From Epiperipatus broadwayi (Eukaryota; Onychophora; Udeonychophora; Euonychophora; Peripatidae), in NCBI GenBank assembly GCA_028023455.1, contig JAQFVV010013358.1, forward strand, positions 62,001 to 126,000: 64,000 bases of DNA. The letters are read 5' to 3'. The position numbers were made by a program, and so were the translations under genes. Shown one piece after another: positions 11,771-21,399 of the stretch (position 1 is the stretch's first letter; the number at the start of each line of letters is the position of its first letter). The notes beneath the pieces are model-generated. The model had not been told where the DNA came from, ran no database searches, and saw only the letters and a program-made list of their open reading frames with translations.

Positions 11771-13288
11771 TTGAAGTTAAATGATAGAGAATTAGATATT
11801 CTTGGTAAAGGCCCTAATTTTGTTCCATTTCATTCAAAAAATATAGTTTTTGATACAATTTCATCTATTGAATCTAGTAATTTGAGTGATGAGGAGAAAG
11901 TTGGTATTCAATCGATTTTGAATAAAAGTTTAAAAAGGAAAGAAAAATTTGTTATTAATCCTGTTGAGATTAAACATCTTAAGAATAGGTTAATTGCTAA
12001 TGATGTAATCATTTCTTGTGAAGACAAAGCTGGTAGGTTTGTTATTATGAAAGGAGATGAATTCAAAGAGAAAATGGATAGAGAATTAAATAATGGTAAA
12101 TATATGTTGTTAGATAATGATCCAGGTAATTTGATTAAAAGAAAATTGATAGATATTATTAAGAAAATGGTTAATTTAAAAATTTTTAATAGAGTAGATT
12201 ATTTAAAATGCTATCCTAATGATTTTACATCAGCTAAGATGTTTGTGAATATTAAAACTCATAAAGATGGTTTTCCTTTAAGATTTATTTTTGATTTTAC
12301 AGGTAGTGTTGTAGAGGGTATTTCTAGATTCTTGAATAATTTTTTAAAACAATTTGTTGATTTTGGTCAGTACACAGTTTCTTCTTCTTTTGAGGCTTTT
12401 GATAAGATTAATAATTTTAAAATGGAAAGTAATTGGGTATTTGGGAGTTTAGATATTGAAAATATGTATCTGTCTGTTAATAGGTTAAGCAGAATTGATG
12501 TTCTTTTGTCTGTATTGATTAAGAAATGTTCTTTATCAAAAAATAAAATTAAGGTAATTAAAGATTTGCTTTTGTTATTGGAAGATTCTATGTATTTTAC
12601 TTATAAAGGTAATTTTTATAAGATTAAGGAAGGGTGGATAATAGGTTATATTATTTCTCCTTTAGTATGTTCAGTTTATATTAGTTTTATGGAAGAGGAA
12701 ATTATTATTAAAAATAATTGTTTATATGTAAAATTATTTGTCAGATATGTTGATGATTGTTTATTTGTAGTTGAGAATGATAAATTGAAGGAATTTGTAA
12801 ATGAGTTTAATTGTTTTGATCCTTCTATAAAATTTGTGTTAGAAGGAGGGGGGTTAGATTTTGGTAAGTTAAAATTTTTAGATCTTTTGGTGATTAGAAA
12901 TGTAGAAACTAATTGTTTATTGTGCAGTCATTTAGTTAAAAGTAAAGAATTAAGATCTATAATTAAACCTGATAGCTATCAGTCTGTATCTCATAAAGTA
13001 GCTGTTTTAAGGAATTATTGTCATAGGAGTATTAAATTAAATAATTCTAGTGGGGTAGCTTTGTTTCAGAAATATCAATTTTATAAAGATTACTTAAGTG
13101 TTGGATACTCTGATAAATTTGTTAAAAGTATTTTATTTAATAGTAATATTTGTAAGGATGTAAAGGTTAAAAAAAAATATGATTTTATTTCTTTGCCATT
13201 TAAATTGTATTCTTATAAAATTGTGTGTAGAAATAGTAAATTGTTTGGAAATAAGAAAATTGCTTGGAAAAGGGGGGTGTTACATTGA
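11771..13288 (+). CDS. PLE1 reverse transcriptase
   Basis: A frame of about 505 codons encoding a Penelope-type RT, which copies PLE RNA at the insertion site. Visible motifs are an N-terminal GKGPNFVP region, PLRFIFDFTG, the motif A region FGSLDIENMY, a motif B region around GWIIGYIISPLV, the catalytic YVDD in RYVDDCLF, and the downstream GKLKFLDLLV typical of PLEs. The first codon shown is TTG and homologous coding continues upstream, so the true start is probably further 5' but is obscured by indels near 11700-11760. The frame ends at a stop just past a G-run at about 13272-13277. The GIY-YIG domain continues there in another frame, so a slip in that run has split a single polyprotein. Confidence 0.9.
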   Translation: MKLNDRELDILGKGPNFVPFHSKNIVFDTISSIESSNLSDEEKVGIQSILNKSLKRKEKFVINPVEIKHLKNRLIANDVIISCEDKAGRFVIMKGDEFKEKMDRELNNGKYMLLDNDPGNLIKRKLIDIIKKMVNLKIFNRVDYLKCYPNDFTSAKMFVNIKTHKDGFPLRFIFDFTGSVVEGISRFLNNFLKQFVDFGQYTVSSSFEAFDKINNFKMESNWVFGSLDIENMYLSVNRLSRIDVLLSVLIKKCSLSKNKIKVIKDLLLLLEDSMYFTYKGNFYKIKEGWIIGYIISPLVCSVYISFMEEEIIIKNNCLYVKLFVRYVDDCLFVVENDKLKEFVNEFNCFDPSIKFVLEGGGLDFGKLKFLDLLVIRNVETNCLLCSHLVKSKELRSIIKPDSYQSVSHKVAVLRNYCHRSIKLNNSSGVALFQKYQFYKDYLSVGYSDKFVKSILFNSNICKDVKVKKKYDFISLPFKLYSYKIVCRNSKLFGNKKIAWKRGVLH

Positions 13289-13590
13289 ATAATTTATTAA
13301 ATAATACAAAAGAAGTTTTTGATAGAAAGACTATTCCTGGTGTAGTATATTTTATCCCTTGTTTATTTTGTAAGAAGGTTTACATAGGTCACAGTAGTTT
13401 GAGTTTAAATGAAAGAATGAAGGTTCATAAAAGTAGAGTTAAAAATAGATATTTTAGTTCTGCTTTGTATGTCCATGAAAAAGATACAGGCCACACTATT
13501 GATTTTGATGAAGCTAAGGTTGTCTTCTTTGAGAGAAATGAAATCAAAAGAAGAATTAGAGTCTTTATTATTGAAAATTTATTATTCTGA
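13264..13590 (+). CDS. PLE1 GIY-YIG endonuclease domain (frameshifted)
   Basis: This continues the RT frame after a one-base shift in the G-run. It contains GVVYFIPC, then CLFCKKVYIG (the GIY-YIG pair with a preceding Cys pair), an R..H segment in NERMKVHKSR, and ALYVHEKDTGH, matching the PLE endonuclease that nicks target DNA. The remaining C-terminus, with SEAINLFKSPFNIKGGW, lies in another frame up to about 13666, so a second frameshift lies near 13555-13570. The element is therefore inactive as written, though with few lesions. Confidence 0.85.
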   Translation: MEKGGVTLNNLLNNTKEVFDRKTIPGVVYFIPCLFCKKVYIGHSSLSLNERMKVHKSRVKNRYFSSALYVHEKDTGHTIDFDEAKVVFFERNEIKRRIRVFIIENLLF

Positions 13591-13708
13591 AGCAATTAAC
13601 TTATTTAAGAGTCCTTTTAATATTAAGGGTGGATGGGAAGTGAATGGATTTGTGGGTAGTTTTTAATATATATATATATATTGTAAATATCAATAAGTAT
13701 ATAAACTA

Positions 13709-13709
13709 C

Positions 13710-13750
<41 letters not shown>
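13709..13750. repeat. (TA)n microsatellite between repeats of GGGTAGTTTTT
   Basis: A TA tract lies inside the PLE1 3' region. GGGTAGTTTTT occurs on both sides (near 13651 and 13751) and in inverted form just left of the tract, consistent with expansion or insertion at TA within the element. Confidence 0.8.
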
Positions 13751-13752
<2 letters not shown>

Positions 13753-13771
13753 GTAGTTTTTATAGTTCTTT

Positions 13772-13815
13772 ACACTTGAGAAGTCTGCTTGTAGCAGTGA
13801 AACCTTAGGTTGTGT
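13772..13815 (+). ncRNA. Variant hammerhead-like ribozyme in PLE1 3' region
   Basis: Stem I pairs ACAC (13772-13775) with GTGT (13812-13815). Between them are TTGAGAA (13776-13782), stem II with CTGC (13785-13788) and GCAG (13794-13797), GAAA (13799-13802), stem III CCTTAGG (13803-13809) and UU (13810-13811). The layout is that of a type I hammerhead, but the core CUGANGA reads UUGAGAA: C3 is U and G8 is A, so the C3-G8 pair could be preserved as U3-A8. A homologous motif is found in PLE2. Activity is unproven. Confidence 0.5.
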
Positions 13816-13922
13816 TTTAATATTATTTTTATGCTGGTCTGGTTTAATTTTGGATTTGGGATAGTTTAGCTTTTATATTGACTAGTTTAGCTTTATGCTT
13901 GTAATGTTTATATATATATATA

Positions 13923-16900
13923 TCATCATCATCATCATCATCAACCATTATATATATGATGATATATATATATATATATATATCATCATCAACCATTATC
14001 AATCCACTGCAGGATGAAGGTCTCTCCAAGTTTAATCCAGCTTCTTCGATCTTTAGCTTCTCTTCTCCACAACACCCCTGCACATTTTCTTATTTCATCC
14101 ATCCATCTCACATGTGGTCTCTTTCTGGGTCTTTTACAATCTCTTGGAATCCAGTTTAAAATTTCAATTGTCCATCTATTATCATCTCTTCTAGCAATAT
14201 GTCCAGCCCAACTCCATTTCAATCTTTTAATTTTTTCAATAAGGTCAGTAACACCTGTTTGTTGTCTTACCCATACATTGCGTTTTCGATCTCTTCTTGT
14301 TACTCCCAACATACATCTCTCCATACTCCTTTGAGTGGTCTGAAGTCTCTGTATTGCTCTTCTATTAAGTGTCCAAGTCTCAGATCCATAAGTAAGAACT
14401 GGTAAAACACATTTGTTAAAAACCATCCTTTTCAAACACATAGGCATATTTCCTTTTAGTATCAAGTTATTTCTACCAAAAGCACTCCAACCAAGTTTAA
14501 TTCTATGATTAATTTCCTCCATTATGTTTCCATCTGTATTAATAATCTGACCAAGGTATTTGTAACTGCTAACTTCTTCTAATTCTTCATAATCAATCTT
14601 TATTTTCATATTTTGAGCAAATCGATTAAACATTACTTTAGTCTTTTTAACATTTATCTTTAGTCCTACTTTTCTACTTTCATCTACTAACTCCTGCAAC
14701 ATTTCCTGCAGCTCTGAAGCATTATTTGCAAAAACAACTACATCATCTGCGAAATCTAAATGACTTAAATACTCTCCATTTACTTTCACTCCTTTAGTTT
14801 CCCATTTTAATCCACAAAATACTTCTTGCAGCACTGCTGTAAAGAGTTTTGGAGATATGGAGTCACCTTGTCTTACACCTTTCTCAATGTTGATTTTTCC
14901 AGTATCATTGTGTAATCTAATTGTTGCTGTTGCATTTTTATAAATATTCTTTAAAATATGACAATATCCTGGATCTATGCCTTGATGATCCAATGCTTTA
15001 ATCACTGAAGAAATGTGTATAGAATCGAATGCCTTTTCATAATCTACAAATCCAAAACATAATGACAACTCATATTCGTTTGTCCTTTCTATGACTTCTC
15101 TCAATACCTGGATATGATCTATTGTACTAAAACCACTTTTAAATCCAGCTTGTTCTCTTGGTTGGTGGAAATCCAAAGTTCTCTGTAGACGAGTTGTAAT
15201 TATCTTGGTAAAAATTTTATATAAAACTGATAAAAGGCTGATAGGTCTGTAATTTCTAATATCTTCTTTATCACCTTTTTTAAATATTAATATTATTACT
15301 GCATTCTTCCAATCTTCCGGTACATCTTTATCATTTAGACATTTGGTATATAACTTTGCTAAAATTGTTTCTATTTCTTCACCTGCTTCTTTTAATATAT
15401 CAATAATAATTCCATCATTTCCTGGAGCCTTTCCTTTCTTCATACACTTAATTACATGTCTCACTTCTTCATTTAAAATTCTGGGCAATTCGGAAGATGT
15501 AATAGATATAGGAGGTACTTGTTCTTTATTACTATATAATTCTTGATAAAAATCTTCTACCAATTTCATGATGTCATCTCTCTTTTTAGTAATAATTCCA
15601 TCTTTTTTTCTTATTGCAGATATAAATTTCCTACCAATACCAAAATGTTGTTTAACATTTTTGAGACTTTTATTTTCTTCTACAGCTTTCCTTGCTATTT
15701 CACAGTTATACTTTCTTATATCATTTTCAACTCTTTTCCATACCATTTTACAAAATTCAAGATAGTCAATTCTTTTTGATACATCATTTTTGTATATCTT
15801 CATATTCCTTCTTTTCTTCATAAATTCTTTAGTCTCAGTAGAAATTTTATTAGTCAATTGCTGCTTTTTTCTACCAGCTATGTTTGTTGCAGTTTTTAAA
15901 AGTGTATCAGTTATTTTCATATTAATTTCATTCAAATCTGTATCATGTTCAAAATCTCCTAACACTTGAAACCTATTTGTAAGTTCTAATTTAAATTCAT
16001 TAGAATGTTTCTGAAGATTAGGAATATCAACTGTAAATACTGTTTTTCTTAATAATTTTTGTCTTTCTAGTTTTACATTAACATGTAACTTACACCTTAC
16101 TAATCGATGATCACTTCCTGTGTTAAATTTATTAAGAACATTACAATCTTGAAATATGTATTTTCTGTTAGTCAAAATATAATCCAATTCTGCTGTACCT
16201 TCATTTGGATGCTTCCATGTCCATTTCCTTTTAACATTTTTCTCAAAAAATGAATTCATAATATAAAGTTTTTCTTTTTCTGCAAACTCCACAAGTCTAT
16301 GTCCTCTCTCATTTCTATTACCATAACCAAAATTACCTACAGCAATTTCATCTTTCATTTGTCTACCAATTCTAGCATTAAAGTCTCCCATAACAATTTT
16401 AAAATGTTGTTTACTCTGATCAAAAGCCTTTTGTACATCCATATAAAAATCTTCTACTACTTCATCACTATGAGAACTTGTTGGGGCATAAACCTGAATT
16501 ATCTGCATTTGGTATCTGCTATTAAGTTGTATAACTAATCTTGCCACTCTGTCTGATACACCATCAATCTCCACAATATTGTTCTTCCACTTTTTATTTA
16601 TAATGAATCCTACTCCACTTGTATTTCCAATATGTGTGCCTTTATAATAGAGTATATGTCCACTTTTTAAATCAATTGTTTCTTCCCCTTTTCTTCTAAC
16701 TTCACAAAGTCCAATAATGTCCCATTTAATATAAGACAGTTCTTCTTCTAATTCTTGCAATCTTCCTTCACTTGAAAGTGATCTGCAGTTGTAAGTACCT
16801 AAATAAAAAGTCGTCATCAAATGGCAGCCTGGGTCCGCAATCAGGGGATTCTTAGCACCCTCCGCCTTCGGCCACCAACCGCTGCCTTGGTTGGTGACTT

Positions 16901-17271
16901 TACAGCCTCCTGGGAATAAGGGCCATGCTTTATTTTTGTCTGTCATAATTGTATATATGTATTGAGAAAATATTTATCATTTACACAAACATTCATTCTG
17001 CCTTATCAGGCACTGAGAAGAAAGACCATGGTGTTTCTTGATCGTAAACTCAGAGGTAAAAAGCCAATAAATTCACCACGCTGGCTAATACATGTTGGTG
17101 AGCAGCCCATCCATGTTCGTATACTATATGAATAATCACATAGTAATAACAGCTGCAACGACAAGAACGTATGGAGTGGACATTAGGAATGTGCCCTGCT
17201 CGGTTCCTTTAAGGCCTCCAAGAGGAATCAAAGGGTCTCCTTTCAGTTAATAACAAACTCCTTTCTGCAGC
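13923..17271 (-). mobile_element. Full-length RTE-type non-LTR retrotransposon
   Basis: The element reads on the minus strand from a ~325-bp 5' leader (17271 to about 16947) through one long frame to a short 3' end with GAT/ATG trinucleotide repeats (13923-13998), the kind of tail used by RTE elements instead of poly(A). TA tracts border both ends (13909-13922 and 17272-17291). At about 3.35 kb it has the usual RTE length. The tail is partly duplicated, with two CATCAACCATTAT blocks separated by TA. Confidence 0.85.
13989..16946 (-). CDS. RTE endonuclease-reverse transcriptase, intact frame
   Basis: One uninterrupted frame of 985 codons. The N-terminal apurinic-type endonuclease shows LGTYNCRSL, IIGLCEVRRKG, MGDFNARIG, TAELDYILTN and TGSDHRLVRC. 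The RT follows: APGNDGI, NYRPISLLSVLYKI, motif A FVDYEKAFDSI, motif B GVRQGDSISPKLF, catalytic FADD in HLDFADDVVVF, then KYLGQIINTDG. The C-terminus has GHIARRDDNRWT and WMDEIRKCAG, characteristic of the RTE clade; such proteins are often mislabelled craniofacial development protein 2-like. The first ATG is at 16946. A second, at the residue just before TTFYLGTYN, is an alternative start. The lack of stops suggests recent mobility. It acts by target-primed reverse transcription. Confidence 0.95.
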   Translation of the reverse strand: MTDKNKAWPLFPGGCKVTNQGSGWWPKAEGAKNPLIADPGCHLMTTFYLGTYNCRSLSSEGRLQELEEELSYIKWDIIGLCEVRRKGEETIDLKSGHILYYKGTHIGNTSGVGFIINKKWKNNIVEIDGVSDRVARLVIQLNSRYQMQIIQVYAPTSSHSDEVVEDFYMDVQKAFDQSKQHFKIVMGDFNARIGRQMKDEIAVGNFGYGNRNERGHRLVEFAEKEKLYIMNSFFEKNVKRKWTWKHPNEGTAELDYILTNRKYIFQDCNVLNKFNTGSDHRLVRCKLHVNVKLERQKLLRKTVFTVDIPNLQKHSNEFKLELTNRFQVLGDFEHDTDLNEINMKITDTLLKTATNIAGRKKQQLTNKISTETKEFMKKRRNMKIYKNDVSKRIDYLEFCKMVWKRVENDIRKYNCEIARKAVEENKSLKNVKQHFGIGRKFISAIRKKDGIITKKRDDIMKLVEDFYQELYSNKEQVPPISITSSELPRILNEEVRHVIKCMKKGKAPGNDGIIIDILKEAGEEIETILAKLYTKCLNDKDVPEDWKNAVIILIFKKGDKEDIRNYRPISLLSVLYKIFTKIITTRLQRTLDFHQPREQAGFKSGFSTIDHIQVLREVIERTNEYELSLCFGFVDYEKAFDSIHISSVIKALDHQGIDPGYCHILKNIYKNATATIRLHNDTGKINIEKGVRQGDSISPKLFTAVLQEVFCGLKWETKGVKVNGEYLSHLDFADDVVVFANNASELQEMLQELVDESRKVGLKINVKKTKVMFNRFAQNMKIKIDYEELEEVSSYKYLGQIINTDGNIMEEINHRIKLGWSAFGRNNLILKGNMPMCLKRMVFNKCVLPVLTYGSETWTLNRRAIQRLQTTQRSMERCMLGVTRRDRKRNVWVRQQTGVTDLIEKIKRLKWSWAGHIARRDDNRWTIEILNWIPRDCKRPRKRPHVRWMDEIRKCAGVLWRREAKDRRSWIKLGETFILQWIDNG

Positions 17272-17291
17272 CATATATATATATATATATA

Positions 17292-17395
17292 AACACAAAA
17301 AAAAGACTTATAAATCCAATAAATAATATTATTTATAATAATAATATTATAATATTATTTATTGGATTTATAAGTCTTTTTTTTTGTGTTTTTAT
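17292..17395. repeat. Near-perfect palindrome flanked by TA tracts
   Basis: An arm of about 45 bases (AAACACAAAAAAAAGAC followed by TTATAAATCC...) is followed almost immediately by its reverse complement around an AT-only centre. A (TA)10 tract precedes it and a longer TA tract (about 17430-17457) follows. The layout resembles a very short foldback. Confidence 0.8.
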
Positions 17396-17425
17396 ATGTA
17401 TTTCCTTTGGTTAGTTTGTTATATA

Positions 17426-17462
<37 letters not shown>

Positions 17463-18416
17463 AATAATAGTGTGTCATTCTGTTATAGTTAGCACTGAAC
17501 ATGAGTACCTGAATGAGAAGTTATTTAATTGCAACCCAAACAAGTGTGCCTAAACAAACAATTGCATATAATTGTTTCACAAATTAGTTGCACAAAAACC
17601 ATAATGTAAAAGAAATATGATAGTCAGCTTTAACAGCATGTCTGCATAAAAATGGCAATAAAGATTACATGAACACCACTTCCTATGCTTGCTTATAACT
17701 GTTATTAAAACAGGCAAAACTATCCATACATTATTGTCACTCAGTGCAAGCCAGAGTAATCAATGGATGGAAGGCTTGTGCATAAAATTGTCATCTTGTG
17801 CCTTCTGGCACCCATTAATTACTTGGGCTTGCACTGAGAGGCAATACTGTATGCAGAATTTTGCCTGTTTTAATAAAAATGACCTCAACTCCCAGCTAAA
17901 AAAATAGAAATGTAAATAAAGATCAATAATTTGGTGAGGAATGTGAGAATAAAGAAAAAGGCTAACAATAAAATAATAATTTTATTATAGTATAATAACT
18001 GAAAAAATATATATCTGCATATCATAATAAAAATAAGTAATATAATTAAAATTTTATAAATATATGAGCAGATTAAAATAAATGAACACTAATGATAGAA
18101 ATACTAAATAAACAAACACATAATTTTAGATGGGACTGTGGGATGAAAGATAATGTGAACACATCAATTAAATAAAAAAATTAATTAAATGGATTTTATA
18201 AAAACCTATAATAGATTACATAAAAAAAAGAAATAAATAAATGATTGCAATATTAGAAAATGGGTAACTAAAAATGTAAATGCTTATGATAGCAAGAGTA
18301 TAAATATGCGCTCAAGCTAGGGAATTAAAAAAAGTTCCCAGTAAGGAGCAACACCTCAATAAAAGTGTAAAACAAAAAATATTGAATAAGCAAGAAAATA
18401 CTGACATCATGATAAG

Positions 18417-18654
18417 TATGTTATTCTCTTATTCTTCTCTTTCACTTTCTTTGCATATCTTCATATATTCATATATATATATTGCTTATAGCACTTCAAT
18501 GCAAACATATTTTCTTAAAAACTTATTTATTTTCTTTACAGTTTTGACTGATGAAGACTACTGGACAGTCGAAACTGTAAGGTAAATAAAGAAGTTTTTA
18601 AGAAAATTTGTTTGCATTGAAGTGTATATGAAAGAAGTGTTATAAGCACTATAT
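18417..18654. mobile_element. Foldback element with hammerhead-like core and 8-bp target duplication
   Basis: Inverted arms (about 18485-18546 and 18578-18645; for example CACTTCAATGCAAACA with TGTTTGCATTGAAGTG) flank a core CTGATGA (18548-18554), GACT...AGTC stem II, and GAAA (18571-18574). The insertion interrupts the U repeat and is bordered by ATGATAAG at 18409-18416 and 18655-18662, a convincing 8-bp duplication. The right arm resembles the sequence beyond the core in PLE3, so it is probably derived from a PLE terminus. No stem I forms in this copy. Confidence 0.75.
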
Positions 18655-20845
18655 ATGATAAGGATGATTAAAATATTTCAAAGAACACAAAGGCCAAAAT
18701 AAAACAGTCAAAAAGTTCAAAGACAAAATAAAAAGACATCCAAAGAGATTACTAACCAAAATAAGGAAACATTCAAAGTGTTTCAAACTACAAAATAAAG
18801 AAACAGCCAAAGAGATTAAAAATCAAAGTATAAAACTAGAAATCCAAGTTCAAGTGTTTAAAAAATTAGAGTATCAGATTAAATTTGGATTTGAGAAAAT
18901 GGAAAAAGACATTTTGAAAATAATAGATGGAAATTTAAATCATAAAAAAAATGAAATTGAAACATTGTATCAAAAAATTAAGAATAATAAAATATGGGAT
19001 GAAAAAATAGAGCTGTTACAGTAAATAGTAACAAAGATGAAACTGGAAAAAATAATAGAAAATATCAGAACAGGAATTAATAGGTTAATAGAAAAACTAA
19101 TAAGACAAGTGAAAAATGCCAATTACAGGCAAGAGGTCATTAATGTAAGCACCCACACAGCATAATAGCCCTATAATTTTCTTAAAATATGTATATGTTC
19201 AGGGTATGCAAGTGAAGCTCTCACTAAAAAATGTTTTACATTGAATCAGCTATGTGATGAGGCCAAGACTGTGATCACATGAAGCAATTGCCAAGGTATG
19301 TCATGAGCAAGCTTGGTCTTTCTTTTTAAGAAACCCATAACTTTGATGGAATGCAAACAAATTCTGCTAGCCAACTACTGGAGAGAAGAATGCCAAAAGA
19401 ATATTAGACACAAGGTGTCACAAAAAATGGAGACCTGGTAAAATAAGAGCATTGATGGTCAACCCACTATCGAAACAACAGCTTAGAATATTACAGCACA
19501 GTTTTTTATAACATGGAGCAGATACATATCAGCACTAAAAAAAAATAGCAAATGGCCAAATTACTAAAATACGGGGATTTAAAACCCAACCTAAAGAGCA
19601 AAGTTAAATGCCATAAAATGCAGCCACAGAAAAGACTTTTGGGTACATCAAAAGAGACAATTTTTTGGAAGCACTAGAAGAATGAAAGTTTTTAGATGAA
19701 ACAGACATTACTCAGATCTCACTCATGTAAAACAATATGAAAGGCCAAAACATGACTGCCAAATAAAAAATGGTCTAGTATCTCAATTGGATGGATAGTA
19801 TAGATTCAAGGATAATGACCATATATTTTGTCAAACAAAATATAATTAAAGTTAAAGATAATTTAATGAACATAAATAAAAGATTTTTTAGCCTCCGAGT
19901 AAAAAGATAAAACAAAAAATAATAGTAGAGACTTTGACAAAAATTTGTTATAGTGTAAAAATAATAATTGCTGATGAAGAATAGAAATGAAAACATTGAA
20001 TGTGGAAAAAAATATCAATCCCTGACTTATAATCACCAAGATGTATGAGTAACCTGACACATAAGTCTGTGTTTTGGACAAAGTGGAGCTGACTAAATAA
20101 AAACTTATATGGTGTTTAAAGTTGAAAATTCAAAGAATAAAAATTAAATGCTTGGAACCTAACCATATAAATATTGCACCTGAATAAAAACAATGATGGT
20201 AATAATACCATTCTTTAAAGTATATGTCAAACAATGATGAGTAAAAAAATATTAGGTTGAGGGATGATTGTTTATATAATTGATTTATAACTTTTAGATT
20301 GTATTTTGTGCTTGATTAGTTCTTTACTTTGGAAAGACATTGATTTACAACTGAGTCTGTGCAAGAAACCCCAACATTATGATGACGATGATGGTGTATC
20401 AGTAACAATATAGTCAGAAGAAAAAATCCGATATAAGTAATAAAAATATCATAAGCTGAATATGCAATAGAAATAATTGTGACCGTAGATGAAATGATCA
20501 AAGATTACACTTTGAACCCATATTGCACAGACATTGTACTCATGCTGAAAACATGACATATGCAAAAAATTAAATGCATTTTAATTTTATATAGGATCGA
20601 TGTGTGGGTGATATGCAAAGTCATTAAGTTGAATGCCAATCTTAAAACATTTCCTCATTGCGAGTCTCACTCAAATTTTTTTTAAAAAAGTAACACATTT
20701 AGAATTAAAATTAGTCTACGCATTAGAAAAAGAATTGATATATTTTACTCCTAAAGCGGGAGATGTGCAATGTGACAGATATATAACATAAGTATATATT
20801 ACATAAACTATTTAAAAAGATTTTAAAAGTATTTAGAAAAAAAGG

Positions 20846-21119
20846 AATAATACAAAATTGTCCATGCATTTACTACGGTTACACAATGCTTCATTTACCA
20901 CCCTTTTTTACAGCTTAGAGTTTTGATTGCTGGGGCAATCGCAGTTGAGGCTAGGAGATATAAAGTTCTGAAGAAGATTGCTGAGGCATTCGAAACTGTA
21001 AAAAAGGTTTATGTTCTGAAAAAGATTGCTGGGGCAATCGAAACTCTAAACTGTAAAAAAGAGCGGTAATTAAAGCATTGTGTAGCAGTAGTAAAGGGCA
21101 TGGACAATTTAGTATTATT
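20846..21119. mobile_element. Foldback element with two hammerhead-like cores
   Basis: Arms of about 85 bp (20846-20935 and about 21040-21119) are inverted copies, for example TTGTCCATGC with GCATGGACAA. The loop holds CTGAAGA (20968-20974), then GATTGC/GCATTC around TGAG, then GAAA (20992-20995), and a second set with CTGAAAA (21016-21022), GATTGC/GCAATC around TGGG, and GAAA (21040-21043). Stem II is maintained in both while the second core has lost G8. No supporting stem I is seen, so these look like relics. Confidence 0.65.
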
Positions 21120-21399
21120 TAGTATACATTTCACAATACAATAAGAAAAAGTAGTTAAAAACGGAATAATTTTGTTTCTAAAAAATCAAAAGGTGTACTC
21201 TTAAGTAGTCAGTTAACAAGTACTAAAAGGATTTAAAATAGAACAAAAGACAGTTAAAAAAGAAGAAATAAAACTCTTGTAAATTATTTTAATTTCCATT
21301 CAAAGTATTAAAAGAATAGAAAAAGGAGAAAATATATAATTAAACTATGATGTAGGTTAAAGATTTTAATGTTTTTTGTAATTAAAAGAAAATATAATG

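Larger units (their letters stand above)
11169..13910 (+). mobile_element. Penelope-like element PLE1 with inverted 5' partial copy
   Basis: The plus-oriented element (about 11642-13910) holds RT and GIY-YIG frames and a hammerhead-like 3' region. Immediately left, 11169 to about 11607 is the reverse complement of about 11650-12104, meeting at a palindromic centre near 11625. Inverted or tandem 5' partial copies are characteristic of PLE insertions. Codon use is extremely T- and A-rich. TA tracts occur at 13668-13680 and 13709-13750 within the 3' region. The left arm keeps a reading frame that the right copy has lost near 11700-11760, so the arms have decayed independently. Confidence 0.85.

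Noticed and set aside
14014-16538. Several plus-strand frames of 65-106 codons
   Set aside because: They are antisense shadows of the intact RTE frame.
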